Counted from the first letter of the stretch, positions 1 through 9,686 are shown. The stretch: 64,000 nucleotides of DNA from Rhodobacter aestuarii (GCF_900156655.1 NZ_FTOG01000014.1:1-64000); one strand, 5' to 3'. The notes: generated by a model not told the origin, from the sequence alone. Numbers and translations: made by a program.

Positions 1-487
1 TCGGACGGGCGATAGCCCGGACGACCCGGCGTTGCCGGAGAGACCCGTGCCGTGAAATCGGCGATTTCGACCGACTTTTTCAACACTATCCGCCCTTATG
101 GTCAAAAGGTGGTGTCCATTGCTGCGCGGCGTATAAATGGCCGCTATCCCAAACTCGCCGCGGGTGCCAAACCGCACCGCCGCAAGTCAGCTTTCCGGCC
201 CCGTTGCTAACGCTGCCATCCGCTTAGGGGCGTGGGCGTGTCGATCCACGGTTTTTCAATGGGAGGCTCAAGTCCTGTTACGCCCCTGCCCAGGAGGCTT
301 TTCTTCCGACACACCCGGGTATTCCGGCTGCTTCGAATATGCGAATGAAGACTCATTTTTTCGCATAAATATCAGTGCGTTAAAATCACTTGCGCGGGTT
401 GGCAGACTATGACATGGGCTCGCCGGAAAATCGTCCACTCCCGATGGAATGGGCGTCCCCATGCCTGCCCCATCGAGTGCCCTATGA
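1..487. other. Non-coding or decayed sequence before the transposase fragment
   Basis: No convincing gene is seen in this stretch. The short ORFs on both strands are composition artefacts without domain signatures. The reading frame of the following transposase fragment is closed by TGA at 485-487, so the missing catalytic part of that transposase is not encoded here. The sequence was probably joined to the transposon remnant by deletion or a later insertion; the junction must lie near 485-515, where transposase similarity begins. Confidence 0.5.
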
Positions 488-1378
488 TACACGGGTCGCA
501 AGGCGGGAGAGCTGCCGGGATATGACGCCAAGGCATCCGGCGTGCTGGATATCGACCTCCTCTATGAAATCCTGACCAAGTTTTTCATCGATGAATACCC
601 GTCCCTGAAACATATGGGCGTCGGGATGGCTGGGCGTCGGCCTGCCGAGGTCTATAAAGAACTGAATGAGACCCGCGGGATCTTTCGACCTTTGGATGAG
701 GATCTCCGTCGCATCCATCTGGGCTGGAAATTTGATCTGAAAGCCAATGACGAGGGTGTGCGGGTTCTGGAGGGCCTCTTCTATTCGTCCGACGAATTTC
801 AGCTCGCTATCGATGGGTATCAGGGCAAGGTCGCCGTATATCTTGATCCCGACAATCTGAACTTTGCAACCGCAGTGATCCCTCGTGATCCAGAGCCATA
901 TAAGCTGGCATTACAGACGACCGCCTTCGCCGATCTGACCGCATCCGAATTCCTGGAGCTGATGACGCACTACCGGCGTGAAAACCCAGAGTTGACAACG
1001 CTCTACGAAGACCGGATCGCAAAGGTTCGCCTCGAGAGGCATGATCAGCTCAAGAAAATCGGCGTCGAGCGGCGGCTTCCAAGGAGCTATGTCACTCAGG
1101 CCGAAGCCTGCAAGAAGGCCAAGAGCCTGTTCGCCTCATCTCGGCTGGTCAACACGCATGTGCCGCTCGATACGGTCGCCCCCGGCTCTCTGGCCACCGC
1201 GACCTCGGGGCCGGGGATCCTGCCGCTCGGCGCTGAAAATGTCATAGACCACGAGCCTGAAGGACCGGTCTCTACGCCCGCTCTGCCAGCGAGGAAGCCG
1301 AAGCCCAAGGCCGAAAAACCATCTTCGGAGCCCCCTGTTCGGCTCGGCCGACCCGCCCAAAAGGGTGAGATCTTGTAA
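488..1378 (+). pseudogene. TniA/TnsB-type transposase, C-terminal fragment
   Basis: This is the C-terminal part of a Mu/TniA-family DDE transposase. Similarity starts around ELPGYDAK (509-532), the linker that normally follows the catalytic core. It continues through a helix containing the EYPSLKH motif (where YH..HxGL usually sits) and a Mu-type beta-barrel with a VYLDPDNLNFATAV strand. It ends in a Lys/Pro-rich tail of the kind that contacts the AAA+ partner. The whole DDE catalytic domain and the N-terminal DNA-binding domains are missing, and the upstream frame is closed at 485. A GTG at 542 could start a 278-residue product, but it could not catalyse transposition. TniB follows 41 bp downstream in the same orientation, the usual tniA-tniB order. 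I infer a 5'-truncated relic. Confidence 0.75.
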
Positions 1379-1419
1379 CTACCGCCATCTCAATCACCTC
1401 TAGCCTTTCAAGGATACCC

Positions 1420-2394
1420 ATGGGTTTCATCGACCAGAAACGCGTCAATGCATCACTTGCTCTGCAGCGCGGCCATTATACTTTCCCGCGCGCGGCAAAG
1501 CTCCGCGAAGCTTTTGAAAACTGCCTGCACGATTACTATGTCAAAGCCAAGATTGGCGGGCATTTCGAAGCACGCGGCTTGCTGGTGACTGGGGAATCCC
1601 GGGTCGGAAAGACCTCCGAAACTGTCCGGCTTGTGGAGGAATTCAACGCCAGCATGACTGCGATGCCCAATGGGAAGCTGGGTAAGATCATCTACTGCAA
1701 GCTTGACGGGTCGATCAGCTGGAAAGATCTTGGCCACAAGACTCTTGAGGCACTCGGTTACCCTGCGAATCCTCGGCGCACCCAAGGTGAATTGTGGAAC
1801 ATGGTTCGCCATCAATGCCGCGAACAGGACGTCATCGGACTCTACTATGATGAATGCCAGCACGCCTTTACGTCGGGCCCAAAGTCCAACGAAAAGCTCC
1901 TCGACCGTTTTAAGGCGCTGATGAAGGAACCGGAATGGCCATTGATGCTCATCCTGTCAGGCGTCCCGGTTCTGGCCAGCCATGTGAACTCTGAAGAGCA
2001 GATCGCCCATCTCCTCTCCCACATTCATTTCGATAAGATCAACCTTGGCAGGTTCGCCGATCCGACAAAGGATCCGGACATGATCGAACTGAACAAGCTC
2101 GTCTACACCTATGCCGAACGCGCCGATATTGATGTCGAAGACCTTGTTGACGTCGATTTTCTGCAGCGCCTAGATTTTGCCTGCGCCTCCAGGTGGGGCC
2201 TCGTCATCGAGCTTCTGATCCGCGCCTTCGGCTTGTGCAGACTTCGCAGCCAGAGGACCGTCACGGTCAAAATGTTCTCCGAGGCCTATGCCCAGAATTC
2301 CCGCCTGCCTCAGGGCTTGTGCCCTTTCACCGCACCCGACTATCGCAACATGATCGACGGCGAAAAGCTCACGCAGATGATGCTGGACGAATAG
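1420..2394 (+). CDS. tniB: TniB-like AAA+ transposition ATPase
   Basis: This 324-residue ATPase belongs to the TniB/TnsC/MuB group, which selects target DNA and activates a TniA/TnsB transposase. Residues 58-65 form the Walker A motif GESRVGKT. Residues 140-149 carry Walker B and an extended acidic pair (GLYYDECQHA), typical of this family, and an arginine-containing lid region follows. Length and frame look intact, unlike the truncated transposase upstream. The start ATG at 1420 follows the tniA stop by 41 bp. A rho-independent terminator lies 30 bp after the stop, and no tniQ homologue follows before the probable transposon end. The gene is therefore probably orphaned. It could also serve a related element elsewhere in the genome. 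Confidence 0.85.
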   Translation: MGFIDQKRVNASLALQRGHYTFPRAAKLREAFENCLHDYYVKAKIGGHFEARGLLVTGESRVGKTSETVRLVEEFNASMTAMPNGKLGKIIYCKLDGSISWKDLGHKTLEALGYPANPRRTQGELWNMVRHQCREQDVIGLYYDECQHAFTSGPKSNEKLLDRFKALMKEPEWPLMLILSGVPVLASHVNSEEQIAHLLSHIHFDKINLGRFADPTKDPDMIELNKLVYTYAERADIDVEDLVDVDFLQRLDFACASRWGLVIELLIRAFGLCRLRSQRTVTVKMFSEAYAQNSRLPQGLCPFTAPDYRNMIDGEKLTQMMLDE

Positions 2395-2423
2395 CGGCTG
2401 ACCAAGATTGGTATCGACGTTTC

Positions 2424-2452
2424 AGGGCTCGCATCGCGGGCCCTTTTTTTTG
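2424..2452 (+). terminator. Rho-independent terminator after tniB
   Basis: An 8-bp stem (AGGGCTCG with CGGGCCCT, one G-T pair) and 5-nt loop are followed by eight T residues, 30 bp after the tniB stop. Confidence 0.75.
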
Positions 2453-2461
2453 GCCGCAGCC

Positions 2462-2596
2462 GTGCATGCTTATGTGTCAACTGTGCATGCTTATGCCTCG
2501 CGGCGAAGATCGCCCTACGGCAAGCACCTGAAATACTTAAGATATTTATGCACGGCACAGCCGCCGAATCAACTGGGTGTGCAAACTTATGGTACA
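2462..2596. repeat. Spaced direct repeats forming a probable transposon end
   Basis: GTGCATGCTTATG occurs at 2462-2474 and again at 2483-2495, exactly 21 bp apart. A third, degenerate copy (GTGCAAACTTATG) lies at 2579-2591 and is followed by GTACA ending at 2596. Copies 2 and 3 also share TCAACTG just upstream. Read from outside on the minus strand, the end is TGTACCATAAGTTTGCACA. Tn7- and Tn5053-type elements have TGT/ACA termini with several transposase-binding repeats of about 20 bp, which matches this layout. The position just outside tniB fits. The opposite end is not recognisable in the window. Confidence 0.55.
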
Positions 2597-2842
2597 TTGG
2601 CACTAGGCGAATAAAAACAAAGCCTTACGGTGCTTTGAGCCATTTGGTGTGGAGGCGGCGCGCGATTTCCTAAGTGGGTCTGTCGCGGTATCATCGACAA
2701 CGAGATGATCTCGGCATGTCGCCTGCGCCTCGCCGCGACATCATGGTATTGAGCGGTCCGCCAAATTTTCTTGAGCGGATCAGCAAACCCAGCAAGACTT
2801 CCCTTTGACGCGGATAGATCGGACGGCGTGAGGTGAAGCGCA
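2597..2842. other. Intergenic DNA outside the transposon end
   Basis: There is no gene with a recognisable domain and no strong hairpin here. If 2596 is the transposon terminus, this is host sequence leading into the methyltransferase gene and should hold its promoter; I see no clear -35/-10 pair. Confidence 0.4.
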
Positions 2843-3634
2843 ATGACCGCACATGAGATTGCCGAATTGAGCATTGCAGCAGATGCTGAGCGGCCAGAAA
2901 TTCGTGCGCTTGACGTCTCAATGTTTGATCGCACCGATTTTCTCAACATGCTGCTGCAGCGCTCGGAAACCTTGTTCGATGTGGCGCGGCCGGGGCGCAT
3001 CATCAAAGCTTGGAGCGAGGGTGATGAGGCGCCAATCGCAGAACAAATCGAACGGCTCGGCGCAGAGATCGCGCGGCGTACGGCGGCGGTGATCTTGGGT
3101 GAATACCGCCCGATGCAGGCGCGTATTCAGGCGCTAAACCCGCGCCGCGTCGCTGATATTGGCTGCGGCTATGCAATTTGGGATTTGCTCGCGCATCGCG
3201 ATACGGGCTGCGAGATTGTGCTGATCGACATCGAGGAAAACGACCACCGTCATTTCGGCTATGCGAATGAAGGGGCGGCTTACACAAGTCTTCAGAAGGC
3301 ACGTGCCTTCTTGGTGGCAAACGGTGTTCCCGAGGAAAAGGTTCAAACCCTGAACCCGAAAACGGATGATCTGGCGCAAGCCGGGCGGATTGACCTTGCC
3401 GTCAGCTTCGTTTCTTGCGGCTTTCACTATCCTGCTGCGACCTATCTTGATTTCTTCCGTAGTCAGGTCGCCCCGGCGGGGTCTGTGCTGCTTGATCTGC
3501 GGCTTAGATCGGTGGAGCCGCAGATCTGGGACCTTGCGGCGATGGGGCCAATCGAGACGATCTCTGGCCACCCAAAGGCGCGGCGCATTTTGTTGCGAAA
3601 GATGGGTGAGCCGTCCGCAGCCAGCATAAAATAA
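2843..3634 (+). CDS. Class I SAM-dependent methyltransferase-like protein
   Basis: The product has 263 residues. The central region has the glycine-rich SAM motif VADIGCGYA (near residue 105) followed by an acidic strand end (VLIDIEEND), the signature of a Rossmann-fold class I methyltransferase. A conserved segment after it (SFVSCGFHYP) resembles the substrate-side loop of small-molecule methyltransferases. The first 90 residues are helical with no recognised domain. The substrate cannot be deduced. It stands alone between the transposon remnant and a convergent polyamine operon, with a hairpin directly after the stop. The ATG at 2843 has a purine-rich GTGAGG nearby upstream. Confidence 0.65.
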   Translation: MTAHEIAELSIAADAERPEIRALDVSMFDRTDFLNMLLQRSETLFDVARPGRIIKAWSEGDEAPIAEQIERLGAEIARRTAAVILGEYRPMQARIQALNPRRVADIGCGYAIWDLLAHRDTGCEIVLIDIEENDHRHFGYANEGAAYTSLQKARAFLVANGVPEEKVQTLNPKTDDLAQAGRIDLAVSFVSCGFHYPAATYLDFFRSQVAPAGSVLLDLRLRSVEPQIWDLAAMGPIETISGHPKARRILLRKMGEPSAASIK

Positions 3635-3655
3635 GGCCCGCTCGCGCGGGCCTTT
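3635..3655. terminator. Hairpin between convergent genes
   Basis: A perfect 7-bp stem (GGCCCGC / GCGGGCC) with a 4-nt loop starts at the methyltransferase stop codon. It lies between convergent genes; the T-tract is short (TTT), so it may act weakly on the plus-strand transcript. Confidence 0.6.
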
Positions 3656-3676
3656 GGTGTTTCGATTGCGTCTTGT

Positions 3677-4912
3677 TCAGATCGCGCGGTCAGTGCCGGT
3701 GGTGTCGATCACCCGGCTCGGCAGGCCGATTTCGCCAAGCAGTTCGAGGAACGGGCGCGGCGGCAGATCTTCGACATTGGCCATGTGCCCCACATCCCAC
3801 ACGCCTTTCGCGATCAAGATCGCGGCGGCGACCGGCGGCACGCCAGCGGTGTAGGAAATTCCTTGGCTGCCAACCTCGTTATAAGCCTCTTTGTGGTCGG
3901 CCACGTTATAGATGAACACCTCGGCCGGTTTGCCGTCTTTGGTGCCCTTGATCACGTCGCCAATGCAGGTTTTGCCGGTGTAATCGGGCGCAAGGCTGGC
4001 CGGGTCGGGCAGCACGGCTTTCACCACCTTAAGCGGGATCACTTCCTGCCCTTCGGCGGTTTTCACCGGCTGTTCCGAGAGCAGGCCTAGGTTCTTCAGC
4101 ACCGTGAAGACGTTGATGTAGTGATCGCCAAAGCCCATCCAGAAGCGCACATCGGCGTGGGCATAGCGGGCCGAGAGCGAATGCACCTCGTCATGACCGG
4201 TCATATAGGCCTTTTGCTTGCCAACAACGGGCAGATCCCATTCCTTGCCGACCTCGAACATCTTGTTCGACTGCCACGCGCCCTGCTGCCACGAATAGAC
4301 CGTGCCAGTGAATTCGCGGAAGTTGATCTCCGGGTCGAAGTTGGTGGCAAACCAACGGCCATGTGAGCCCGCGTTGATATCGACAATGTCGATGCTCTCA
4401 ATCGTGTCGAGGAATTCTTCTTCCGCCAGACGCGCATAAGCGTTGACCACGCCCGGGTCGAAGCCCACGCCCAAAATAGCCGTGACGCCCGCTGCTTTAC
4501 AGGCTTCGCGGCGCTTCCATTCATAGTTGCCATACCACGGCGGGGTCTCGCAGATTTTTTCCGGATCTTCGTGGATCGCGGTGTCCATATAGGCCACGCC
4601 GGTGTCGATGCAGGCTTGCATCACCGTCATATTGACGAAGGCGGAGCCCACATTGATCACGATCTGCGCGCCGGTCTTGCGGATCAGCTCGGCCACCGCC
4701 GCGCTGTCCATCGCATCGACGGCATGCCCTTCGAACGTGCCTTGCACTTTCATCGCGCTCTTTTCGTGCACCGAGGCGATGATTGCATCGCATTTGGATT
4801 GGGTGCGGGAGGCGATGTGCAGGTCACCCAGAATGTCGTTGTGTTGCGCGCATTTGTGGGCAACCACTTGCGCGACGCCACCGGCACCGATGATAAGCAC
4901 GTTCTTTTTCAC
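3677..4912 (-). CDS. Carboxynorspermidine dehydrogenase (synthase)
   Basis: This 411-residue enzyme of the saccharopine-dehydrogenase-like (Lys1) fold reductively condenses aspartate beta-semialdehyde with a diamine, giving carboxynorspermidine or carboxyspermidine. An N-terminal Rossmann motif (IIGAGGVAQ, residues 7-15) binds NADPH. Family motifs include the GVGFDPG turn (around residue 148) and a SHGRWFATNF segment. Full length for the family. It lies 47 bp downstream of the matching decarboxylase on the same strand, so the two steps are very likely co-transcribed. This is the spermidine route that does not use decarboxylated SAM. Whether the product is spermidine or norspermidine cannot be read from sequence. 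Confidence 0.9.
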   Translation of the reverse strand: MKKNVLIIGAGGVAQVVAHKCAQHNDILGDLHIASRTQSKCDAIIASVHEKSAMKVQGTFEGHAVDAMDSAAVAELIRKTGAQIVINVGSAFVNMTVMQACIDTGVAYMDTAIHEDPEKICETPPWYGNYEWKRREACKAAGVTAILGVGFDPGVVNAYARLAEEEFLDTIESIDIVDINAGSHGRWFATNFDPEINFREFTGTVYSWQQGAWQSNKMFEVGKEWDLPVVGKQKAYMTGHDEVHSLSARYAHADVRFWMGFGDHYINVFTVLKNLGLLSEQPVKTAEGQEVIPLKVVKAVLPDPASLAPDYTGKTCIGDVIKGTKDGKPAEVFIYNVADHKEAYNEVGSQGISYTAGVPPVAAAILIAKGVWDVGHMANVEDLPPRPFLELLGEIGLPSRVIDTTGTDRAI

Positions 4913-4959
4913 TTCAGCTGGCTCCTTTCATGAGCAAGGGAAGGGGGGCGATCAGCCCC

Positions 4960-6054
4960 TCAGGACAGGGATGTCAGGTAATCCTCGTAACCGAACTGTC
5001 GAATAAGCTCGATCTCGCCGGTTTCTCGTTTGATCGCGATCGACGGCATGTTGACGCCGTTGAACCAGTTTTTCTTGACCATCGTATAGCCCGCCGCATC
5101 CGCGACCGAGATCCGGTCGCCAACGTTCAGCGGCTGTTCAAAGCGGGCCTCGCCAAAGATATCGCCCGCAAGGCAGGATTTACCGCAGATCTGATAGGCA
5201 TGATCACCGGTTTGCGGCAGTTTTGCGCTTTCGCGGTAGATCAACAGATCGAGCATATGCGCTTCGATCGAGCTGTCGACGATGGCGAGGTTCTTGCCGT
5301 TATCAAGCAGGTCCAGCACCGTCACCTCAAGCGAGGTGGATTGAGTGATCGACGCTTCACCCGGCTCCAAATAGACCTGCACGCCGAAACGATCCGAGAA
5401 GGTTTTGAGCCGCTTGGCCAGTTCTTCCAGCGGGTAGCCTTCGCCGGTGAAGTGGATGCCGCCACCAAGGCTCACCCAATCAAGCTTTTCCAAAAGCGGG
5501 GCGAATTCGCGCTCAATCCGGCCAAGCTGTTCGTCAAACAGAGCGAAATCGCGGTTCTCGCAGTTGTAGTGGATCATCACCCCGGTGATGAGATCGGCGA
5601 CGCCCAAAAGCTTAGTCACATCCCATTCGCCCAGTCGGGAGAAAGGGCGGGCCGGGTCGGCCAGATCAAAGCCAGAGGTCGAGAAACGCGGGTTCAGCCG
5701 CACGCCACGCTGAATGCCCGCCGAGGGGCCTTCAAATCGGGTCAGCTGCCCCACGGTGTTGAAGATGATCTTGTCCGCGTAAGAACACGCCTCGTCGATC
5801 TCACGATCCGACCAAGCCACCGAGTAGGCATGGGTTTCTTTGCCAAACTTTTCCCGGCCCAAGCGCAGCTCGTACAGCGAGCTGGAGGTGGTGCCGTCCA
5901 TATAGGGGCGCATGATGTCAAAGGCAGACCATGTGGCAAAGCATTTGAGCGCCAAAAGCGCCTTTGCCCCCGAAGCGGCCCGCAAAGCCTCGACCTTGCG
6001 CATGTTCGTCAGAAGCCGGGCTTCGTCGATCAGGTAGAAGGGTGTCGGAATCAT
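4960..6054 (-). CDS. nspC: Carboxynorspermidine decarboxylase
   Basis: This PLP-dependent decarboxylase of the alanine-racemase/ornithine-decarboxylase fold (364 residues) removes CO2 from carboxy(nor)spermidine, the last step of the pathway. Lys37 in ALKCFATW is the expected Schiff-base lysine. A glycine-rich phosphate-binding segment (VSLGGGIHFTGEGYP), the LEPGEA loop and a C-terminal CxxGDIFG-like segment (CLAGDIFG) follow in the family order. It is the first gene of a two-gene minus-strand operon with carboxynorspermidine dehydrogenase. Its start lies 70 bp downstream of the winged-helix gene, so read-through from there is possible. Confidence 0.92.
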   Translation of the reverse strand: MIPTPFYLIDEARLLTNMRKVEALRAASGAKALLALKCFATWSAFDIMRPYMDGTTSSSLYELRLGREKFGKETHAYSVAWSDREIDEACSYADKIIFNTVGQLTRFEGPSAGIQRGVRLNPRFSTSGFDLADPARPFSRLGEWDVTKLLGVADLITGVMIHYNCENRDFALFDEQLGRIEREFAPLLEKLDWVSLGGGIHFTGEGYPLEELAKRLKTFSDRFGVQVYLEPGEASITQSTSLEVTVLDLLDNGKNLAIVDSSIEAHMLDLLIYRESAKLPQTGDHAYQICGKSCLAGDIFGEARFEQPLNVGDRISVADAAGYTMVKKNWFNGVNMPSIAIKRETGEIELIRQFGYEDYLTSLS

Positions 6055-6124
6055 GGGCGCCCCCCCGAAAAAAGTGAAGCCGCGATATAGGCCCCTAACC
6101 CTTGTGACGCAACAGGTTTTGGGC

Positions 6125-6823
6125 TCAGTCGACGCGCAGCCGTTCCTTGGCTACGCCCAGCGTGTAACCTTTACGTGAAATGTTTCTAACCAAAAGTTCT
6201 GAGACCAGCGCATTGCCAAGCGCGTCGCGCAGCCGCTTGATGCGGGTCGCGCCTGCGGCCTCATCACAATCGGCTTCGGGTTTGCCGGAGATCATCGCCT
6301 CGATCTGCGCGCCGGTTAGCAGTTCATCATCCATCCGCGCTTCGGCGAGAACAGAAAGCGTGTCTATGGCGGCGGGGGTCAGGGTAAAGGCCATATCATT
6401 CAGCATCACCGCGTTTTCGGCGCGCAGAATGCGCAGGCTTTGCACCTCAATCCCGGTGCGTTGAATCGCACTCATGCGGCGGTTCAGGCTGGCAATGGTG
6501 ACCAAAAGCACGAGCGCCGCGACCATCAAGACGGTGGCAAAAACCAGCAGGATGAAAATGATCACGCGGTAAGAGGCGAGCACCTCACCAAACGCGGTGC
6601 CCGATTGCGCGAGCACCTCCAACAGCCGCAACTGGGTTGGGTTGGTCAGCGCGTCGTTTTGCACAAAGATCTGCTCAACCCGAGTGTTGAACGCATTGGC
6701 ATCTGGCAGCGATAGGAACAGCAAAGCCGCCGCCGCCGCCAAGGCCACGGCAATCGCGGCCACACCCCAGATCATCGCGCGAGAGCCGGTTTTCAGCCCC
6801 TCAGTAACGGAGGAAGTAGCCAC
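6125..6823 (-). CDS. Membrane protein with C-terminal OmpR-type winged helix
   Basis: The frame has two hydrophobic helices, MIWGVAAIAVALAAAAALLF and, about 50 residues later, YRVIIFILLVFATVLMVAAL. A cytoplasmic C-terminal domain of about 100 residues follows. It matches the OmpR/PhoB/ToxR effector fold: a strand plus LTPAAIDTLSVLAEA, a helix-turn-helix, RIKRLRDALG as recognition helix, and a wing ending in RNISRKGYTL (compare the family's IRTVRGxGYxL). ToxR-like proteins normally carry this domain at the N-terminus; here the order is reversed. An upstream ATG at 6877 is in frame, but GTG at 6823 has an AGAAGG Shine-Dalgarno 9-10 nt before it and overlaps the preceding gene by 23 bp. DNA targets are unknown. 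Confidence 0.65.
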   Translation of the reverse strand: MATSSVTEGLKTGSRAMIWGVAAIAVALAAAAALLFLSLPDANAFNTRVEQIFVQNDALTNPTQLRLLEVLAQSGTAFGEVLASYRVIIFILLVFATVLMVAALVLLVTIASLNRRMSAIQRTGIEVQSLRILRAENAVMLNDMAFTLTPAAIDTLSVLAEARMDDELLTGAQIEAMISGKPEADCDEAAGATRIKRLRDALGNALVSELLVRNISRKGYTLGVAKERLRVD

Positions 6824-7085
6824 CAGCACTCGCCTTCTTAGATTGCAAACTTTCGGGCCCGAAAGTGGATACGACATTGAGCAAAACCCAACCGCCTGCC
6901 GCGAGTCGCGGGGTCAAAACAGCCGCCGCCGCGCCGGGCGAACAGGCGTTGTCGGGAACCTGGGCCACACCATAATGCAGCCGCAAGGGATTGTCCTGCT
7001 TTGCCTTGTAATCGGCATAGCACTGGGCCTGCGCAGGTGCGGCAAAGGCCATAAAAGCAAAGGCTATGAGCGCGTGTTTCATCAT
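6801..7085 (-). CDS. Small secreted protein
   Basis: The 94-residue product has a clear Sec signal peptide: a short basic start, a hydrophobic core and a cleavage site after APAQA (about residue 20). The mature part is about 74 residues with two cysteines (CYADYKAKQ and DNACSPG) that could form a disulfide, and it ends in AGGYFLRY. I recognise no functional domain; similar short periplasmic proteins occur in Rhodobacteraceae. It overlaps the start of the membrane winged-helix gene by 23 bp, so the two are probably translationally coupled. That makes it a candidate periplasmic partner, though this is only an inference from gene order. Confidence 0.65.
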   Translation of the reverse strand: MMKHALIAFAFMAFAAPAQAQCYADYKAKQDNPLRLHYGVAQVPDNACSPGAAAAVLTPRLAAGGWVLLNVVSTFGPESLQSKKASAGGYFLRY

Positions 7086-7246
7086 GTGTTCAGGCTGCGC
7101 GCAGTGGCGCTGTTATGCAATAGCCAAAAGGGGTTGCGGGGTTTGATATCCAATAACACGAGGTTGATATTGTGTTTCGGAACGCTTGAAGCCGATGATC
7201 GTTTTATCCCAAACGCGGTTCGCCGCACGAACGTTAGGACATTCCC

Positions 7247-7729
7247 ATGACAATGACTCTTCGTAACCGTTTTACCGCCGCCCTGACCGCTATCGCGCTT
7301 GCCACGGGTGGTTTAACCGCCACTGGAACGCCTGCTGCCGCGATGAGTGATAATGACAAGGCTGCCTTGGGTATTGTGCTGGGGATCGGCGCGATGGCGC
7401 TGATTGCAGATAGCAAAAAGGACAGCCGTGCCCATTCGGAACCTGCCTACCCCCGCCACGATGTGCGTTCGGAGCGTCGCGATGATCGCCGCTGGGATGA
7501 CCGCCGCCGCGATACGTGGCGCACCATTCCGGGAAACTGCGTGGTGAACTTTGGTGGCCGCGAGACCCGCAGCAATTTGGTGTCGGCGCGCTGTGCTGCC
7601 GACGCCGTGGGTTGGCGTGCGCTGCCGACAAGCTGCAAAGTCCGCCTGCATAATGACCGGAGCCGCGGCGCGACCTTCTATCAGCGTCGCTGCCTTGAGG
7701 ATCACGGGTTCCGCATCGACCGCCGCTGA
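7247..7729 (+). CDS. Secreted basic protein of unknown function
   Basis: The 160-residue product has an N-terminal signal peptide (cleavage likely after TPAAA, near residue 32) and a hydrophobic glycine/alanine segment just after it ([16 protein letters not shown]) that may act as a membrane anchor. A highly charged linker rich in Arg and Asp follows (residues 60-90). A compact C-terminal region contains four cysteines (NCVV, ARCA, SCKV, RRCL) suited to two disulfides. No known domain is recognised. It is divergent from the secreted 94-residue protein across a 160-bp promoter region and is followed by a strong terminator. RBS TTAGGA lies upstream of the ATG. Confidence 0.6.
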   Translation: MTMTLRNRFTAALTAIALATGGLTATGTPAAAMSDNDKAALGIVLGIGAMALIADSKKDSRAHSEPAYPRHDVRSERRDDRRWDDRRRDTWRTIPGNCVVNFGGRETRSNLVSARCAADAVGWRALPTSCKVRLHNDRSRGATFYQRRCLEDHGFRIDRR

Positions 7730-7774
7730 GCCAGTTGCCCGGGCACAATCAGAGCGACAGAATGCGTCGTAGAG

Positions 7775-7801
7775 AGCGAGGGGTGACCCCTCGCTTTTTT
7801 A
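7775..7801 (+). terminator. Rho-independent terminator
   Basis: A 9-bp perfect stem AGCGAGGGG / CCCCTCGCT with a 3-nt TGA loop and a run of T. It separates the secreted-protein gene from rnhB and shows that rnhB must start after it. Confidence 0.9.
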
Positions 7802-7836
7802 TTGCGCCATCATTCGTGAGGCGGCACAGGGGTCCT

Positions 7837-8472
7837 ATGGCAAACCAACCCGATGACAGTTTTGAAATCGCCGCCCGCGCTCGCGGGCTTTTGCATGTGG
7901 CGGGCGTGGATGAGGTGGGGCGTGGCCCCCTGTGCGGCCCGGTCACTGCGGCAGCGGTGATTTTGGACCCTGCGCATATTCCGGCGGGGCTGAATGATTC
8001 GAAGAAGCTGTCCGCCAAGCGTCGTGCCGAATTGGTGGCGCAAATCACCGCGACCGCAGATTGGTGTGTGGCGCATGCGAGCGTGGAAGAGATTGATGCG
8101 CTCAATATTTTGCAAGCCAGCCACCTTGCGATGTGCCGCGCGATTGAGGGGCTGAAAACGACGCCCGATCATGTGTTGGTGGATGGCAACCGCTTGCCCA
8201 AGGCGCTGACGATCTCGGCCGAGACTTTGGTGAAGGGGGATGGCCGTTCCGTCTCCATCGCGGCGGCGTCGATTTTGGCGAAAGAAGCCCGCGATGCGCT
8301 GATGGTGGATTTGGCGCAACAATACCCGGGTTATGGCTGGGAAAGAAACGCCGGTTACCCAACCAAAGACCACCTGCAAGCGCTCCTAGATTTGGGGGTT
8401 ACGCCCGTTCATAGACGTTCGTTTAAGCCCGTCCACAATATCTTGTGCCAAGCGAAAACTGTAACCCCCTGA
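7837..8472 (+). CDS. rnhB: Ribonuclease HII
   Basis: This 211-residue endonuclease cleaves the RNA strand of RNA-DNA hybrids and starts ribonucleotide excision. The active-site signature [10 protein letters not shown] begins at residue 23 with the catalytic Asp25-Glu26 pair. Further conserved blocks are [16 protein letters not shown] (next catalytic Asp) and [14 protein letters not shown]. The C-terminal [17 protein letters not shown] block is also present. An in-frame start at 7735 would begin before the terminator at 7775-7801, so ATG 7837 is preferred. The stop codon overlaps the first GANTC site of the ccrM promoter region. Confidence 0.95.
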   Translation: MANQPDDSFEIAARARGLLHVAGVDEVGRGPLCGPVTAAAVILDPAHIPAGLNDSKKLSAKRRAELVAQITATADWCVAHASVEEIDALNILQASHLAMCRAIEGLKTTPDHVLVDGNRLPKALTISAETLVKGDGRSVSIAAASILAKEARDALMVDLAQQYPGYGWERNAGYPTKDHLQALLDLGVTPVHRRSFKPVHNILCQAKTVTP

Positions 8473-8509
8473 TTCAAAAAAGAAATTGACGGCGATTCGG
8501 CTTTGACTC
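8471..8509 (+). promoter_or_regulatory. Cluster of three GANTC methylation sites upstream of ccrM
   Basis: GATTC at 8471-8475, GATTC at 8494-8498 and GACTC at 8505-8509 lie within 39 bp, 74-112 bp before the ccrM start. GANTC is the CcrM recognition sequence. In Caulobacter the ccrM promoter region also contains GANTC sites whose methylation state affects its own transcription. A TTGACG at 8486-8491 could be a -35 element. No full CtrA box (TTAA-N7-TTAA) is visible here. Confidence 0.55.
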
Positions 8510-8525
8510 ATCTTTAGGCCCATAG

Positions 8526-9686
<1,161 letters not shown>

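Noticed and set aside
4930-6090. 386-residue plus-strand ORF over the nspC gene
   Set aside because: Antisense to a clearly identified decarboxylase; no domain.
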